From Massariosphaeria phaeospora (Eukaryota; Ascomycota; Dothideomycetes; Pleosporales), in the NCBI GenBank assembly GCA_011032825.1, contig JAADJZ010000008.1, forward strand, positions 868,001 to 932,000: 64,000 nt of DNA. The letters run 5' to 3'. The number at the start of each line of letters is the position of its first letter. The stretch's first letter is position 1. Of the stretch, positions 32,498-43,595 are shown one piece after another. Both the position numbers and the translations under genes were made by a program. A model generated the notes under the pieces. The model searched no databases. It was not told where the DNA came from and worked only from the letters and a program-made list of their open reading frames with translations.

Positions 32498-35400
32498 ATG
32501 GACCCCCGCCAGCCTCAACACCCGTTCACGCGACCGACCGAACGCCCGCTGATCCACAATCCCAACCACCAGCCCTCTCCGCAGACTTCGCAGGCTTCGC
32601 AGGCTACGCAGGCCCAGCCCTTCGCCGGCTACCCTCCCGCCTCGCAACCGCAGCTGCCCATCCACGTCCCATTCTCCGCCGACCCATACCCGGCGTCTCG
32701 ACGCGATCCGTTCCTACACTCGGCTGCGCAGCATGCTCGACGCAGCAGCTATGGCGTGCAAACAAAGGGCGCGTCGCAGGCTCAAGGCGAGCGACACGGC
32801 GGCTGGGCAAACACAGGTACGATGCGGCTGCGGCTGCGGCTCTCATTTTCTGGAACCCTCTGCTGTGGTGTAACGAGGGGAGCCATTTCTGCCGTGGATG
32901 CAGCAGTGTCTTAGGTCGCTGGTGGCACACTTCGCATGGCGCCCGCACGACGGAGTTGGAGAGTGAGCGTGTGGACATGTTGTGTTGGGCGTGCGGGACA
33001 TGGCGATTCTCGGGTCCGTCGCCGCCGCGCAGACGGTCAACGCCAGAAGCGTGTGTGGGACTCGGGCGGTGGGTGCACTAGTTGTGCTCCACGGCACGTC
33101 AGGACCTGCTGCTTATGCGCTGCGTTGACTCCGAGAGGCCAGTGGGCCCGTCAGTCGCATACACAGCCTGTGCCACCGCCGTCTCCACGCCGGCGAGCCG
33201 CCATGGCTCTGTCCAGTCTGTCCTCGATGCATTATTTAGCAGCCGCATTCCTCGGGTGCCTCGACCGCATCACAATTCGCCATTACCCGCACAGATCACA
33301 CGCTAAGCGAGACATTCCCTGTCCAGGCTAACATGTTGTCTAGCGCGAGCCCATGGCCTTCACCATGCACCCCATCATCAGTCGCAGTCCGGCCCACCGC
33401 CGCCTCCATCGATGAGCGCCTCGCACAACTCTGCAGCCCAGTCGCCGTATGACTACGATGCCACGCGCCGGCCGTCGCTCGGTGGCGCGAGCCCCCCAAA
33501 CTCCTACAAAGGTAAGTGGGCCCCGCGCGGGCAGCTGCCCGATCCCTCCTCAGGAGCTTGCCTTTGTTGAAACCGCAGCAGCTCCCTCGCACGACCCCCC
33601 TCCGCCGCCGCCCTCCTTTGCGCGAACGCACATGCCCCCGCCGTCTTCGCCACAGCAACAACCCGGTTTTGGATCCCAGGCACAACGCCCGCTCTACTCC
33701 TCGACGTTTGGCGCCGCTCGAGAACTCCCTGGGCTAGGCCAGGCGCATCGACCTGGGAGCAGCATGTCCATCTCATCTCTTATCGGCGGCGGTGACACTG
33801 GTGCTGCCCACCAAGGCGCACAATCACAACCGTCACCTGGCAGCGCACCCGCAGCCGTGCCCCCGTCAATCCATCACAGTATGCAGCCACCATCGCCCAG
33901 GCGTGCTTTTCCATCTGGTTCAAGATCGGACGTTCCACCGTACCGACGTCAGCCGTCCCCTGATAGATATATATATGCGGGCAGTGCAACAAGAGGGCCG
34001 GAAGGCCCGAGCTATCCGGCTGGCTCCCCTACACGGTCGTACAATAACCAGGGGTCACCAGAGCAGGCCCGGCAGTCGCTGCCGCCCTCGTTACAGCCCT
34101 ACAAACCGATGGTCTTCCAAGGACAACGCCATTACGCGTCATCGCCAAACGATGCTCAGACGAGAACCCCTCGGCAACCGTCTGCAAATATCCCTCCACG
34201 ACCGAGTAGCCAGCCGAGTGGCCCGCCTGGTCTCCCCGAGCAAGGTGCGAAGATGATTTACGATAGCCTTGGTGGACGCCATCACGCTTACCGGCCCCCT
34301 GAAGAACGGCGACGAACCTTAGGGGAGTCCCATCACACCCGGCCCAACGCTGCAGATCTTTTGGGAGCTACTTCGCAGCCGACCGCGGACAGAGACCGCC
34401 CGGTAACTGTCCAGCCAATTTCTCATTCAGTATTCAGTCCACCTCACGATCAGCGCAGCGCGCTAGGACCGGTCCCCGCGTCGCAAAATCCCTGGCGTCA
34501 TTCTGCACCAGAAGATGCGCCACGAGAGACCACAGAAGTACGACGAGACGAGCCACCGCCTATGTACCGGGGTTACGGAGCTTACTCGACGGCCGCCCCG
34601 GCTCCTATGCCTCAGGGAGGGTTCGGTGCAGAAGACATGGTTCGCGGACGGAGCTTAGACCATCTCAATAATCGAGTGTTGGAGCAATACCATGCTGCGC
34701 CCACTTCAGATCCGCAATCGAGCGATAGACAGAAGGCAGAGCATCTTTCGCGATCCTTATCATCCGGAGGCAGCATATATCCAAGTCGATCAGTGTACGA
34801 CCAATCGCGTAGAATGGGCGAAGAAATGCAGCACTCGAAATCTTTTCTCGGACTGGGCCCCGATGCCAACAGAAGAACTGGACGTGCTTCTCCTCTTCCC
34901 CAAGCTGTACAAGGAGCGCAAGCACAGCCCTTATTAATTGGCAAAGACCCGACGATCAAAAGCGAGTTCGGGCGTATGTTTTCTGGTCTCGGTAGCGGCT
35001 TGGGAGGCTCAACACCTTCACGGGGAAGCCCAATGCCGCAGAATGGACACGAATCGTTCCCCCCTGGTATTGATATGAATGAGTTGCGTCTCCAACGGGT
35101 CAATTCTCAGAATGGTAGGAAAGTCAAAAGAGTAAAAGACGAGGAGGGTATGTTTGATAATGAGAGCATTGACGGCAGAGGAACCCCATCAGGTGTTCGT
35201 GGTGCGAAACGTAACAAGGCCAGCCACCACCATCATCATGCTCATGCCCATCAGTAAGTCTCGTAAACAGTCGCAAGCTTTAGGCCTCTATACTAACATG
35301 GGCAGTCATCACCACCATCACCACAAACCTGACGAAGAAGCGCCGCTTTCAACTAGCTCGACTCCGTTCAACAGACTTATGAGCGTACCCCAGAATGGTA

Positions 35401-36242
35401 CACCGTCGTCACATCATCACCATCACTACCATAACGCGGCACACCATCACCACCATGCTCCGCGCGGTAACCAGATGGGACCCATCCCTCCGGTTCGACT
35501 TCCTGTTCAGGTTCATAACATACAACCAGTCCTAGACGAAGCTGCGAAGCATCCTCGCAAACACCTTGGATCTCACCTCTATGAAGCAACGACGGAGTTA
35601 CCAAAGCCCAACTCGTCACTGGACGACCAATTTGGCTATGCTTCCAAGCCAAAATCCTTGCCACGCTTTGAAATCAACCCAATAAATTGCACGTTTACTA
35701 TTAGGGTACCGCGGTTCTACCTAAAACCCCGGCAACGACAGCAAATTGTGCTGCAACGGCATCTGTGGGGTGCGCGTATATACCGCGATGACTCGGATCC
35801 AATTGCTGCTGCCATTCACTCTGGATGGATACGCGGTGAGTGGGATGATACAGTTGATGTCAGCATGCTGGATCCCCGAGTCACAGCACCAAACGACCCC
35901 AGCGACGCCGAAGATTGCCTGACGAAGCCACCTGCTGCCCCGGTGACGCCGCCGGCCGATATGGACCTACAGATCGACATTTTAATCTTGCCTCGAATCC
36001 AAGAGTACGCCAACTCGGTCGAGTACGGTATCTCGAGCCGACGAAGTACTACGCACGACGGTCTGAGTTTCATGGTGCACAGGATCCGTTGGATAGAGGA
36101 TGGCTTTGGTAGCCGTGGACAGGAAAGAACTGCGGCGGCCATGAAGCGTAGGCTCGACGCAAGCGCAACCCTCCTCTCCCTACAGAGCGGTGGCGACGAC
36201 ATGTTTAGAAGTGTCAATGGGACAACGAAACTGCATGCCTGA
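32498..36242 (+). CDS. RXT3: Rxt3, Rpd3L histone deacetylase complex subunit
   Basis: Four exons: 32498-32816, 33344-33511, 33579-35253 and 35306-36242; 1032 aa. The Rxt3 domain is in the last exon (FTIRVPRFYLKPRQRQ ... LWGARIYRDDSDPIAAAIHSGWIRGEW ... LQIDILILPRIQEYANSVEYGISSR). Rxt3 belongs to the large Rpd3 deacetylase complex. The N-terminal 800 residues are low-complexity Pro/Ser/Gln-rich sequence. Just before the domain are two His-rich tracts (residues encoded at 35222-35330 and 35411-35460), the first split by the last intron. Intron 1 is 527 nt, far longer than others in the window; its acceptor (TCTAG at 33343) is chosen because it gives an open Pro/His-rich exon in frame. The N-terminal exons are less sure than the C-terminal ones. 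Confidence 0.85.
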
Positions 36243-37926
36243 TATTTAGTAAGCGACATATGGTAGGATTTGGAAAGATTTTTGAAAAATGTAGGAGTAG
36301 GAGTGTTGGCGCAATATTGCTATATACCCATAGTTTATGGCGGTGCTCGGCGCTGCGCTGATCTTGTACGGCCTGTAATTTTGGAAGTGTATCTGGGGGT
36401 TTTTGGTATACAAATGTTGGTAGTAATGATAGCATAGAGTGTGTCCAGGAATATAATGGTATAAAACATAACAATCCAAGGTAGTGGCGTGTGAGTAGTT
36501 CAAGGCATACATGCATGGCATGCTCTCTGTGAGGATGACAAGATTGGTAGCATTCGGTATGCCGCCGCAGTGGACGGTGGTATAGCAGGCTTGGAAGACG
36601 GCTTGTCTTGCGGGCTCCACGTGGTGACGGGAGTGCTAAGTGGCTTTTGGCTTTCTATGTCGTGCCCCTCTGATAAGGAATCCAACAGCCCCGAAGTCGC
36701 ACTGGCTGGCTGTCTGTCTGACAAACAACACTGGCGAGGCAAGAGCGTTCTGCACAGCCAAACCCGCTGCACGAAAACACGAAAACACGAGCCAACCTTG
36801 GAAAGCATCGCCGTCTGCACACTTGTCGCTGCGCGCTTACTTGTGCTGTTTTACTGCGCACCCCCTCCGGTGTCTGTCCCCCCCACCAGCCCACACTTGC
36901 CATCGTCTGTCGGCCAGAGCCCGCGCACTACCCGCCCACGTCCTTGCAGCTGGACGACGCTGCGCTTCGGACCCGCCAGAAAGCCGTTGCTGACCATGTC
37001 GCGCGTGCGTAACTACTCGATATCGACGGTGAGTGATTTTCCGTTTCTTCGGGTGCAACGTCGTCGGCCTCATCTATCGACGTCCGAACCACCTGCCGCG
37101 CGCTGGATGTGGTGCAGCAGCCTCGGCCGAGCCGCGCAGAGGGGCACTTTGGGGGGCAGGCCGGCATCTTCTGCGGGTGGCCTCAGCCTCGTACACCGCC
37201 AGTGGCGTCATCGGCCTTTCCAATTTGTGTGACACCCGTGGACGAGAGGCACACGACCATTCACGAGCAGCCCACACCGTCCACGCAGTCCGCCTGCCAC
37301 CAGCTCCTTGCCCCAATCCATCGTTGCGCCTCTGTGCAGCGCTGCTCAGGAACACGTCTCTACATGGCCGTCCGCCCTCTTCACCAACAGCAAACGCGAG
37401 AGTGCCAGCAGCCTCACGGCCATTCTCCGCACAGGTGCCAGCCGGGCCAGTGGAACGTCGCAGTCGGCCGCCCGCGCCAGCTTTCTGATTGAGCAACGCC
37501 GCCTGCGGTGATTGCTTCACCACCGCCGGCGTCTGCTCGCAGGGCTGCCCGAACGCACCCGGTACAAAGGCGTGGCTCCCTGTGCGGGGGGAATCGTCAC
37601 CACCAAGCTCCTTCTGTCCTCGCTTCACACGACCACCGCCGAGCAGAGCCCAGTGCTCTCCAACACCCGCAACTCTTCCCCCGCAGTTGCCCGCCCTCCC
37701 CTCGACGTCCACTGCGCGCTGCATCTGGAGTGCTGTGCTGCTGGCAGGCCCTGCACCATCTTGCACCCCGTCGAAAAGACCCCGCTTCTGTCGCGGCGCC
37801 TCGGAAAAGCTCCGCCCGCAGTCGGATTCCATATTCCTTTTCTTCTGCTTCGACTGTATACACATTTTGCGCTTTATTTTGACCGCTCTTTCCTGTCCCA
37901 CGAGCCCAGGCTCGCTGTTGCTACCC
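36243..37926. other. Upstream region of PFK2/FBPase-2, probably long 5' UTR
   Basis: About 1.7 kb. The right half is very GC-rich, with long open frames on both strands (for example 37074-38054 minus) that lack motifs. An ATG at 36997 opens an 11-codon stretch (MSRVRNYSIST) ending at a good donor (GTGAGT at 37030). It could be an upstream exon or a uORF, but no acceptor before 37927 puts it in frame with the enzyme. Confidence 0.4.
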
Positions 37927-39421
37927 ATGTCGGAGACCAATGGCGTGTACACGCCCAACATGCGCGCTGTACCTACGGGCGAATTCTTGACGCCGAACCG
38001 GAAGACTAACGGAGCGGGTGTGCAGGCCGAAGACACGCGGATATGCGTCGTCATGGTGGGATTGCCCGCGCGTGGGAAGAGTCTGATCGCTCAGAAAGGC
38101 AAGTGTCTCTACGATGAGTACAAACACGCCATACTAACACTGGCCGATGTAGTGGTCCGATACCTCCACTGGCTGTCCATCAAGGCCAAGACGTTCAACG
38201 TAGGCCAGTATCGACGCACAGCGACTCCGAATCCCTCTGCCGAGTTCTTCGACACCTCAAACCCAGAAGGAGAACGCCTTCGGAAGGCGGCAGCGGAAGC
38301 AGCCGTGAATGACATGTGCAAGTGGTTCTCCGAGGGACGGGGTCTCATTGCGATACTGGACGCGACAAACTCTACCAAGACGCGCCGTAGATGGATACAA
38401 GAACGCTGCCAGCGGGAGGATATCGAGACGCTGTTCGTCGAGTCAAAGTGTGACGATGAAGACCTGATCATGAGCAATATCCTCGAAGTCAAAACCACGT
38501 CCCCAGACTACGTAGGCCAAGATCCGGAGGCCGCTGCAGCCGACTTCCGCAACCGCATCCGGAACTACGAGAAGGTATACCAGACGATTGACGAGGATGA
38601 GCACGACCTTACCTATGTCAAGCTGATTGACGTGGGGAAGAAAGTAATCATCAACCAGATCCAAGACTATCTCCAGAGTAGAGTCGTGTACTACCTGATG
38701 AATCTGCATATCAAGCCGCGCTCCATCTGGTTGTCTCGGGTAAGTTTTCCACAGGATTGAATTGAGCTGTAGTAACTGTTTGTAGCACGGCGAATCGCAA
38801 TACAACCTCACGGGCCAGATCGGCGGAGATGCAGATATCTCTGAGCGCGGCGAAGCATACGCCCATGCACTTCCCGGCCTCGTTGCAAGGTCTGTCGGCG
38901 ATGGCCGCAAACTGACCGTGTGGACTTCGACCCTGAAGCGCACCATTCAGACAGCTCGCTTTCTACCCTTCGAAAAGTTGGAATGGAAGGCGCTCGACGA
39001 ACTCGACTCTGGTGTCTGTGACGGCCTTACATACGGAGAGATTGAAGAGCGATACCCAGAGGACTTCGCGCAACGTGACGAAGACAAATACAACTATCGC
39101 TATCTTGGCGGAGAATCATACCGCGACGTCGTGATCCGACTTGAGCCCATTATCATGGAGCTGGAACGCAGTGAGAACATACTGATTGTCACGCATCAGG
39201 CCATCTTAAGATGCATCTATGCATATTTCATGAATATCCCGCAGGAGCAAAGCCCTTGGATGGAGGTCCCACTCCACACGCTCATCAAGTTAACACCCAA
39301 GGCGTACTCAACGCAGGAAGAAAGGCTCAAGGCCGATATCCCAGCGGTCAGCACTTGGAGAGGCAAGGGGAGCAGTGCGAAACACCAAGAAACCAACGGC
39401 AGCGCTCCCGCAAGCGCATAG
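37927..39421 (+). CDS. 6-phosphofructo-2-kinase/fructose-2,6-bisphosphatase
   Basis: Makes and degrades fructose 2,6-bisphosphate, the allosteric switch between glycolysis and gluconeogenesis. Exons: 37927-38098, 38153-38739 and 38786-39421; 464 aa. The kinase domain has VVMVGLPARGKSLIAQK (Walker A) and, after splicing, VVRYLHWLSIKAKTFNVGQYRR. The phosphatase domain starts at SRHGESQYNLTGQIGGD with the catalytic His, and continues TSTLKRTIQTARF and HQAILRCIYAYFM with the second His. The first intron (38099-38152) has a GC donor (GCAAGT) and a perfect TACTAAC branch site. It is 54 nt without stops, so naive translation adds 18 foreign residues inside the kinase core. The start at 37927 (MSETNGVYTP) is the first Met before the conserved region. 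Confidence 0.94.
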
Positions 39422-40873
39422 GCCGCCATGTTTTGCTCACTCCTCGAGCTCAAGTGGTCCCCGTGAGGCACAGAGTACTAACCGGTAGGGAGAGTAACAG
39501 AGCTTACTTGTGCCATCGACGGCCTTGCCGCATTCTAGGGCAGAAACTTGGGGGATGCGATCACGGTGGAACAAGCTTTACGCAACACGAATCCATACTC
39601 ACGACTAAATGCTTTCACTTTCTAGGGACAAGGCGTATGGCATATAATAGGATAGCTTCTCCTTCCCGGTCATACTAGTGTCTCTCTCCTTGAGCGTTTG
39701 GTCTTTATTCGGCTCGACACCTATTGGTTTACTCTAGAAGCATTTTTTTTGGATTGTTGGACTGGGCATGGTATGGATGTCTCGGCATTGGTATTCGCTC
39801 GGCAACGGGTTTTCCTTGGGCATACCGTACCCTTGGGCTGTCTACAAGTCTATTGTTAGCTCAAGATTGGGGGTTCATGACTGGCATTAGCGGTGAATGG
39901 TATTTGGTATTTGGATATATTAAATTTTCTGACTGTGGTGGTGCGTCTGCTTGGGCCACGTGCGGTGCTCGTGGTAACAAAACTGAACTCAGCTTTTGCA
40001 GACTAATACGCAACTTGACTTTGTAAGCGTTCGCACTTTCCCATCCCGACACCATTCGGGATGGGATGATATTCAACACTTTTAGCGATGGGTTACTACT
40101 ATTGGGCCGTATCTCATGGCTAGGTATATCATTCGGGCTAGATGTTTTTGTTTTGCTTATGCCGACTAGGACCGACTGTTGTTCGTGCCGAAGTAGGTAG
40201 GGTAGGGTAGGCGATGATGCTTGTTTGGGGTCTCTCGGTGAGTATGCGCAGAAAGCTACCAAGGTAGTTCGAGCACAGGTTTCTACGCGAAGTTATTTTG
40301 TATTTCTTGAACCCCTATATTTCACTGTGTGCAAACCCTTCGTTTCTAACCTGTATCTATGAGGTGATTCGATAAGTATATTTGTCCCTCACGTTTCTTT
40401 AGTAAAAAAATTCACGTCGCGGACCTACCCATAGAGGGAAGTTGAACGGTTTCCATAGTACCGCTGCCTTGTGCAGCTGACATGGTAATAACACACTATC
40501 TACTGGACAAGAGGGCGAGTTGTCTTGATGCACGATGATTCTCGTGAGAAAGGTTTTGGCCTTGTTGTGGCTATGTGTGTGCGATGATTCTGGGGTTCCT
40601 TGGTAGGGATTATTGGGGGTGGGAAAAGTTTAATGGAGTTGGGGGTATATAAGAGACGGGGTTTTCGCGTGGTTTTGCACTTGGTATTGAAGGTGTATCG
40701 TGGTGACTAGTGAAAAGTTTTTCGAAAAAAGTAAGTGGTCTGGTCTGGTTTGAATGGATGGATGGATAGGTGAATGGATGTAGGGGATGAGTTGCTAACG
40801 AACGCGAAGACAGAACTACCTGTACGATATCAACAGCTTTCACCAAGATATACCGCACTCTACACTCTCCGCC
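39422..40873. other. Intergenic, no gene seen
   Basis: About 1.45 kb. A TATATAAG at about 40645 could be a TATA box for the gene at 40874. Small GGTAG tandem runs lie near 40193-40210 and GGATGGAT near 40757. No supported coding frame. Confidence 0.45.
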
Positions 40874-41833
40874 ATGCCCCACACAAGACCCGCCCCAAAG
40901 GCGAAAGAAGAAGTCCCGCCCCTGACGATGCAGCTCCGGCATCCACGCAAAAGACCAGCTCCCGAGGAGAACGAAGAAGACATTCCGCGCCAAACAGTGA
41001 AGCTTCGGCTTCGGCTTCGACCTGAACTGGAACCGGAACCAGAGCAAGAGGAAGAGGAAGAGGAAGAGGAAGCGGAATGCATGGAATGCATGTCCGTAGA
41101 GAAAGCAGCTTGCATTCTCTTCCACATGGGCCGTGACGAGCGCCCGCCGAACCAAGGGCCCTGCCCCATTCACGACAAGGAGTGGCAGTCTGAGCGGCGG
41201 CAGCGGACGGTTTCGCCGCCGCCTATGCCGGTCAAGAAGGTAGTTGTGGGCCAGACGCTGGCTCGGCCAGCTGCACAGCCAGCTGCCCAGGGAAATGGTG
41301 GTGCGCTTCACACGGGTACGACTACGGCTACGGCTACGGCCGGTGGCGCTGCGTTGCCGTCGCTCAATACGGGCTTGTCGCTCCCCTCCGCCATGATGCC
41401 GCCTCCCGCGAATAGGCCTGTGCGGAAGGGCAAGCTGCCGGTGGGGGGTTGTCGTTGTGCTGTGCTGTGCTGTGCACTGCGAGGGGTGGAGATGGTCGGC
41501 GAGGGGGGGCTTTGCACTGAGGATACGGTCAAGCCTTCTTTGATTAGGGCTTCTTCGATCAAAGCTTCTTCAATCAAGGCTTCTTTAATCAGGGCTTCTT
41601 TCGATCAAGGCTCCTTCGATCACGGCACCTCCATCACGGCTTCTTTTGTTCACGACTTCTTCCAATCACGACTTCTTCTGATTAAGATTCGATCAAGGCT
41701 TCTTTCAATCACGGCTCCATTCAACAACGGCTTCTTTACTCGTGCTCGACGCGACGAGTCTACCTGCAGGTTACGGGAAAAATTACACATTGTGTACGAG
41801 GTTTGCGTTAGGGTTATTGTACTTCAAAAGTAA
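40874..41833 (+). CDS. Unknown protein with Glu-rich tract and repeat-derived C-terminus
   Basis: A 319-codon open frame, not recognised. Residues about 25-75 alternate basic and acidic runs, with a long Glu tract (EEEEEEEEAE). Then there is a Cys-containing segment (ECMECMSVEKAACILFHMG ... PCPIHDKEW) with spacing that might bind a metal. Pro/Ala-rich sequence follows. From about residue 215 the frame is made of degenerate ~15-bp repeats giving SIKASSIKASLIRAS, which look like repeat DNA that happens to be open. The true gene may end or splice earlier, near 41440. A TATA-like box lies about 230 bases upstream. Confidence 0.45.
   Translation: MPHTRPAPKAKEEVPPLTMQLRHPRKRPAPEENEEDIPRQTVKLRLRLRPELEPEPEQEEEEEEEEAECMECMSVEKAACILFHMGRDERPPNQGPCPIHDKEWQSERRQRTVSPPPMPVKKVVVGQTLARPAAQPAAQGNGGALHTGTTTATATAGGAALPSLNTGLSLPSAMMPPPANRPVRKGKLPVGGCRCAVLCCALRGVEMVGEGGLCTEDTVKPSLIRASSIKASSIKASLIRASFDQGSFDHGTSITASFVHDFFQSRLLLIKIRSRLLSITAPFNNGFFTRARRDESTCRLREKLHIVYEVCVRVIVLQK
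41530..41740 (+). repeat. Degenerate ~15-16-bp tandem repeats (GGCTTCTTYRATCA)
   Basis: About a dozen imperfect copies of a GGCTTCTTTGATCA-like unit, spaced 15-20 bp, in the 3' part of the unknown frame at 40874-41833. The array decays towards its 3' end. Confidence 0.7.
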
Positions 41834-42143
41834 TGGGCTGGGCTGGTATGGTTTGGTCTAGTGCGGGCGCTGGAGGCGATGGGTGTTATTGTGTTATGTT
41901 GATATGTTGTTGTTGGCTTGTTGTCAGACTAGGTGGTGGTAAATAGATATGTAGTCCGCTGAAATCCGCCCCGGCTTTCCGCTCGGCTCATCCTTCCTGT
42001 TTGTGTTCTTCCGCTAGACTTTCTCGCCGCGGGAATCCGCACCCCGCATATCGCACCCGCGCTCGCGCCCGCACCAAACCAAACCATCATCCTTCAAGCG
42101 CCACCCCCCATCCACATCGGCCAAACAAACAAACAACCAAACC
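41834..42143. other. Intergenic, no gene seen
   Basis: About 310 bases; probable promoter of the gene at 42144. Nothing specific recognised. Confidence 0.4.
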
Positions 42144-42884
42144 ATGCCCCCACCGCCTGTCCCCACGCCCTTCCTCAGCACCGTCCTCAACCCGGCTCTC
42201 CCAAACGCCGCCCCACACCCACCCCCGGCACAGCCCTCTCCCGCAACAGCAACAGCATCAACCTCAACACCGACATCCACGCCCCCCCGACCACCGCGCC
42301 ACACCCGACCGACGCGCGCCCCCGCCGCGCCCCCGCCCCTCACGCCCTTGCAGCGCTCGCTGCAAGCGCGCGGCAAATCCATCCACATGGCGCCCCGCGA
42401 CGCGGAGCCGTACGAGGCGCGGCAGCGGCGCGAGCACGCGGCGACGGTGCTGGAGAACGCGGAGATGCTGATGTGGTATGCGGGGGCGCGGAATGAGGTA
42501 TGCATTGCCTGTTTATCCTACCTACCCACCTACCTACCTATCTATCTATCGCGTTGCCATCATACTAGCGCTATACAAAACACAATGTCAAGAGAATATA
42601 TCGAGATTGAACGACGCTGACAGATACGCTGCGCTGCACAGGGCCTGTCTCAAACGCGCCAACACTTCCAGAACCTCGTGCTCGGCCTGCAGGTCCCGGA
42701 CCGCGACGTCCTGTGGCGCGAGGAATGGGAGATTCCCGTACAGCAGCGGGTGTCGCGGCGGCCGGGCAGCGCGGGCGAGGGCGAGGGCGCTGCTGCGAGT
42801 CCGGCGCGGAGTGGCAAGGGGAGGGACAGGGACAAGGAGAGGGAGAGGAAGGGGAAGAAGAGGGTTTCTAGCGCTGGTGTTTGA
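42144..42884 (+). CDS. Unknown small helical protein
   Basis: Two exons, 42144-42497 and 42624-42884, with a 126-nt phase-0 intron; 204 aa. Residues 1-70 are Pro/Thr/Ser-rich. Residues about 70-150 form a helical core (LTPLQRSLQARGKSIHMAP, ENAEMLMWYAGARNE, then IRCAAQGLSQTRQHFQN after the splice), followed by DVLWREEWEIPVQQR. The C-terminus is a basic KGRDRDKERERKGKKR tail. I do not recognise the family. Splicing is supported by the continuous helix across the intron, the CGCTGACAG branch/acceptor, and the stop TGA at 42884. Confidence 0.65.
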
Positions 42885-43595
42885 CAAAAAAAGTGGGGTG
42901 AGGAAATGGGGGTTTGCACGATTCGGACGGCCTTGTACACGTTCGGATGGGGTTTTTGCACGTCTATGGGACGGTACTTGTGCGTGGCATGGCATGGCGT
43001 GGCGTCTTTCAGGGATTATAAAAAATTGGGCCGGACAGTAGCGTTATACCCCCCCATCAGAAAGCACACGGCGTACGGTTTCCAATATCTAGTCCATTGA
43101 TCACTGAATGAGGGATAATGATTGATAAATTGATTGATAGATATGTCATGTTTTCCCACCCACTACCCAGCCAACCCATTTTCCCTGGCCCAAAAAAAGC
43201 GAGCTTGGCTATCCCATACAGAGACATGTCCAGTCCCCAGCCCATAGATAACACCTACTGCCCAATAAATGCAAACCTCACTCTACAAACCCCCAACTCT
43301 CTCATAACAGCACAACAACGAGATGCACTCTCCAACACCATCACATACCCTCCTCCATGCCCACGTTCCGCCACCAAGGCGCCGAGGCCCCCTTGTCTGC
43401 AAACATTTCTTCTGCGTCGCCGACCTGCCGTCTTTCACTAACCTCCCTGGTCAACTGCCCGGACAGCTTGAGCCGCATCGCGCGGGACGCCATCAAGTTT
43501 CCGTTCTTTGAGCCACTAGTACTACCACGCGCCAGTCCTCGAGACGATCGGATGAGCTCGCTCGACGTCCAGTCGTCTCTCATGACCGGTAATTG
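42885..43595. other. Convergent intergenic, no gene seen
   Basis: About 710 bases between two convergent genes. Frames are short; no RNA gene or repeat recognised. Confidence 0.45.

Noticed and set aside
36997..37029. Upstream ATG exon (MSRVRNYSIST) for PFK2/FBPase-2
   Set aside because: Good donor, but no acceptor before 37927 gives an in-frame join; left as possible uORF.
37074..38054. 326-codon minus-strand frame antisense to the PFK2/FBPase-2 upstream region
   Set aside because: GC-rich region, no motif, low-complexity Gly/Arg/Ala composition, and it overlaps the enzyme's first exon.
38099..38152. Reading the PFK2 segment as coding
   Set aside because: It breaks the conserved kinase core, and GC donor, TACTAAC and AG acceptor mark it as an intron.
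40610..41311. 233-codon minus-strand frame over the unknown gene at 40874
   Set aside because: Antisense to the Glu-rich tract (reads poly-Ser/Leu/Phe); no motif.
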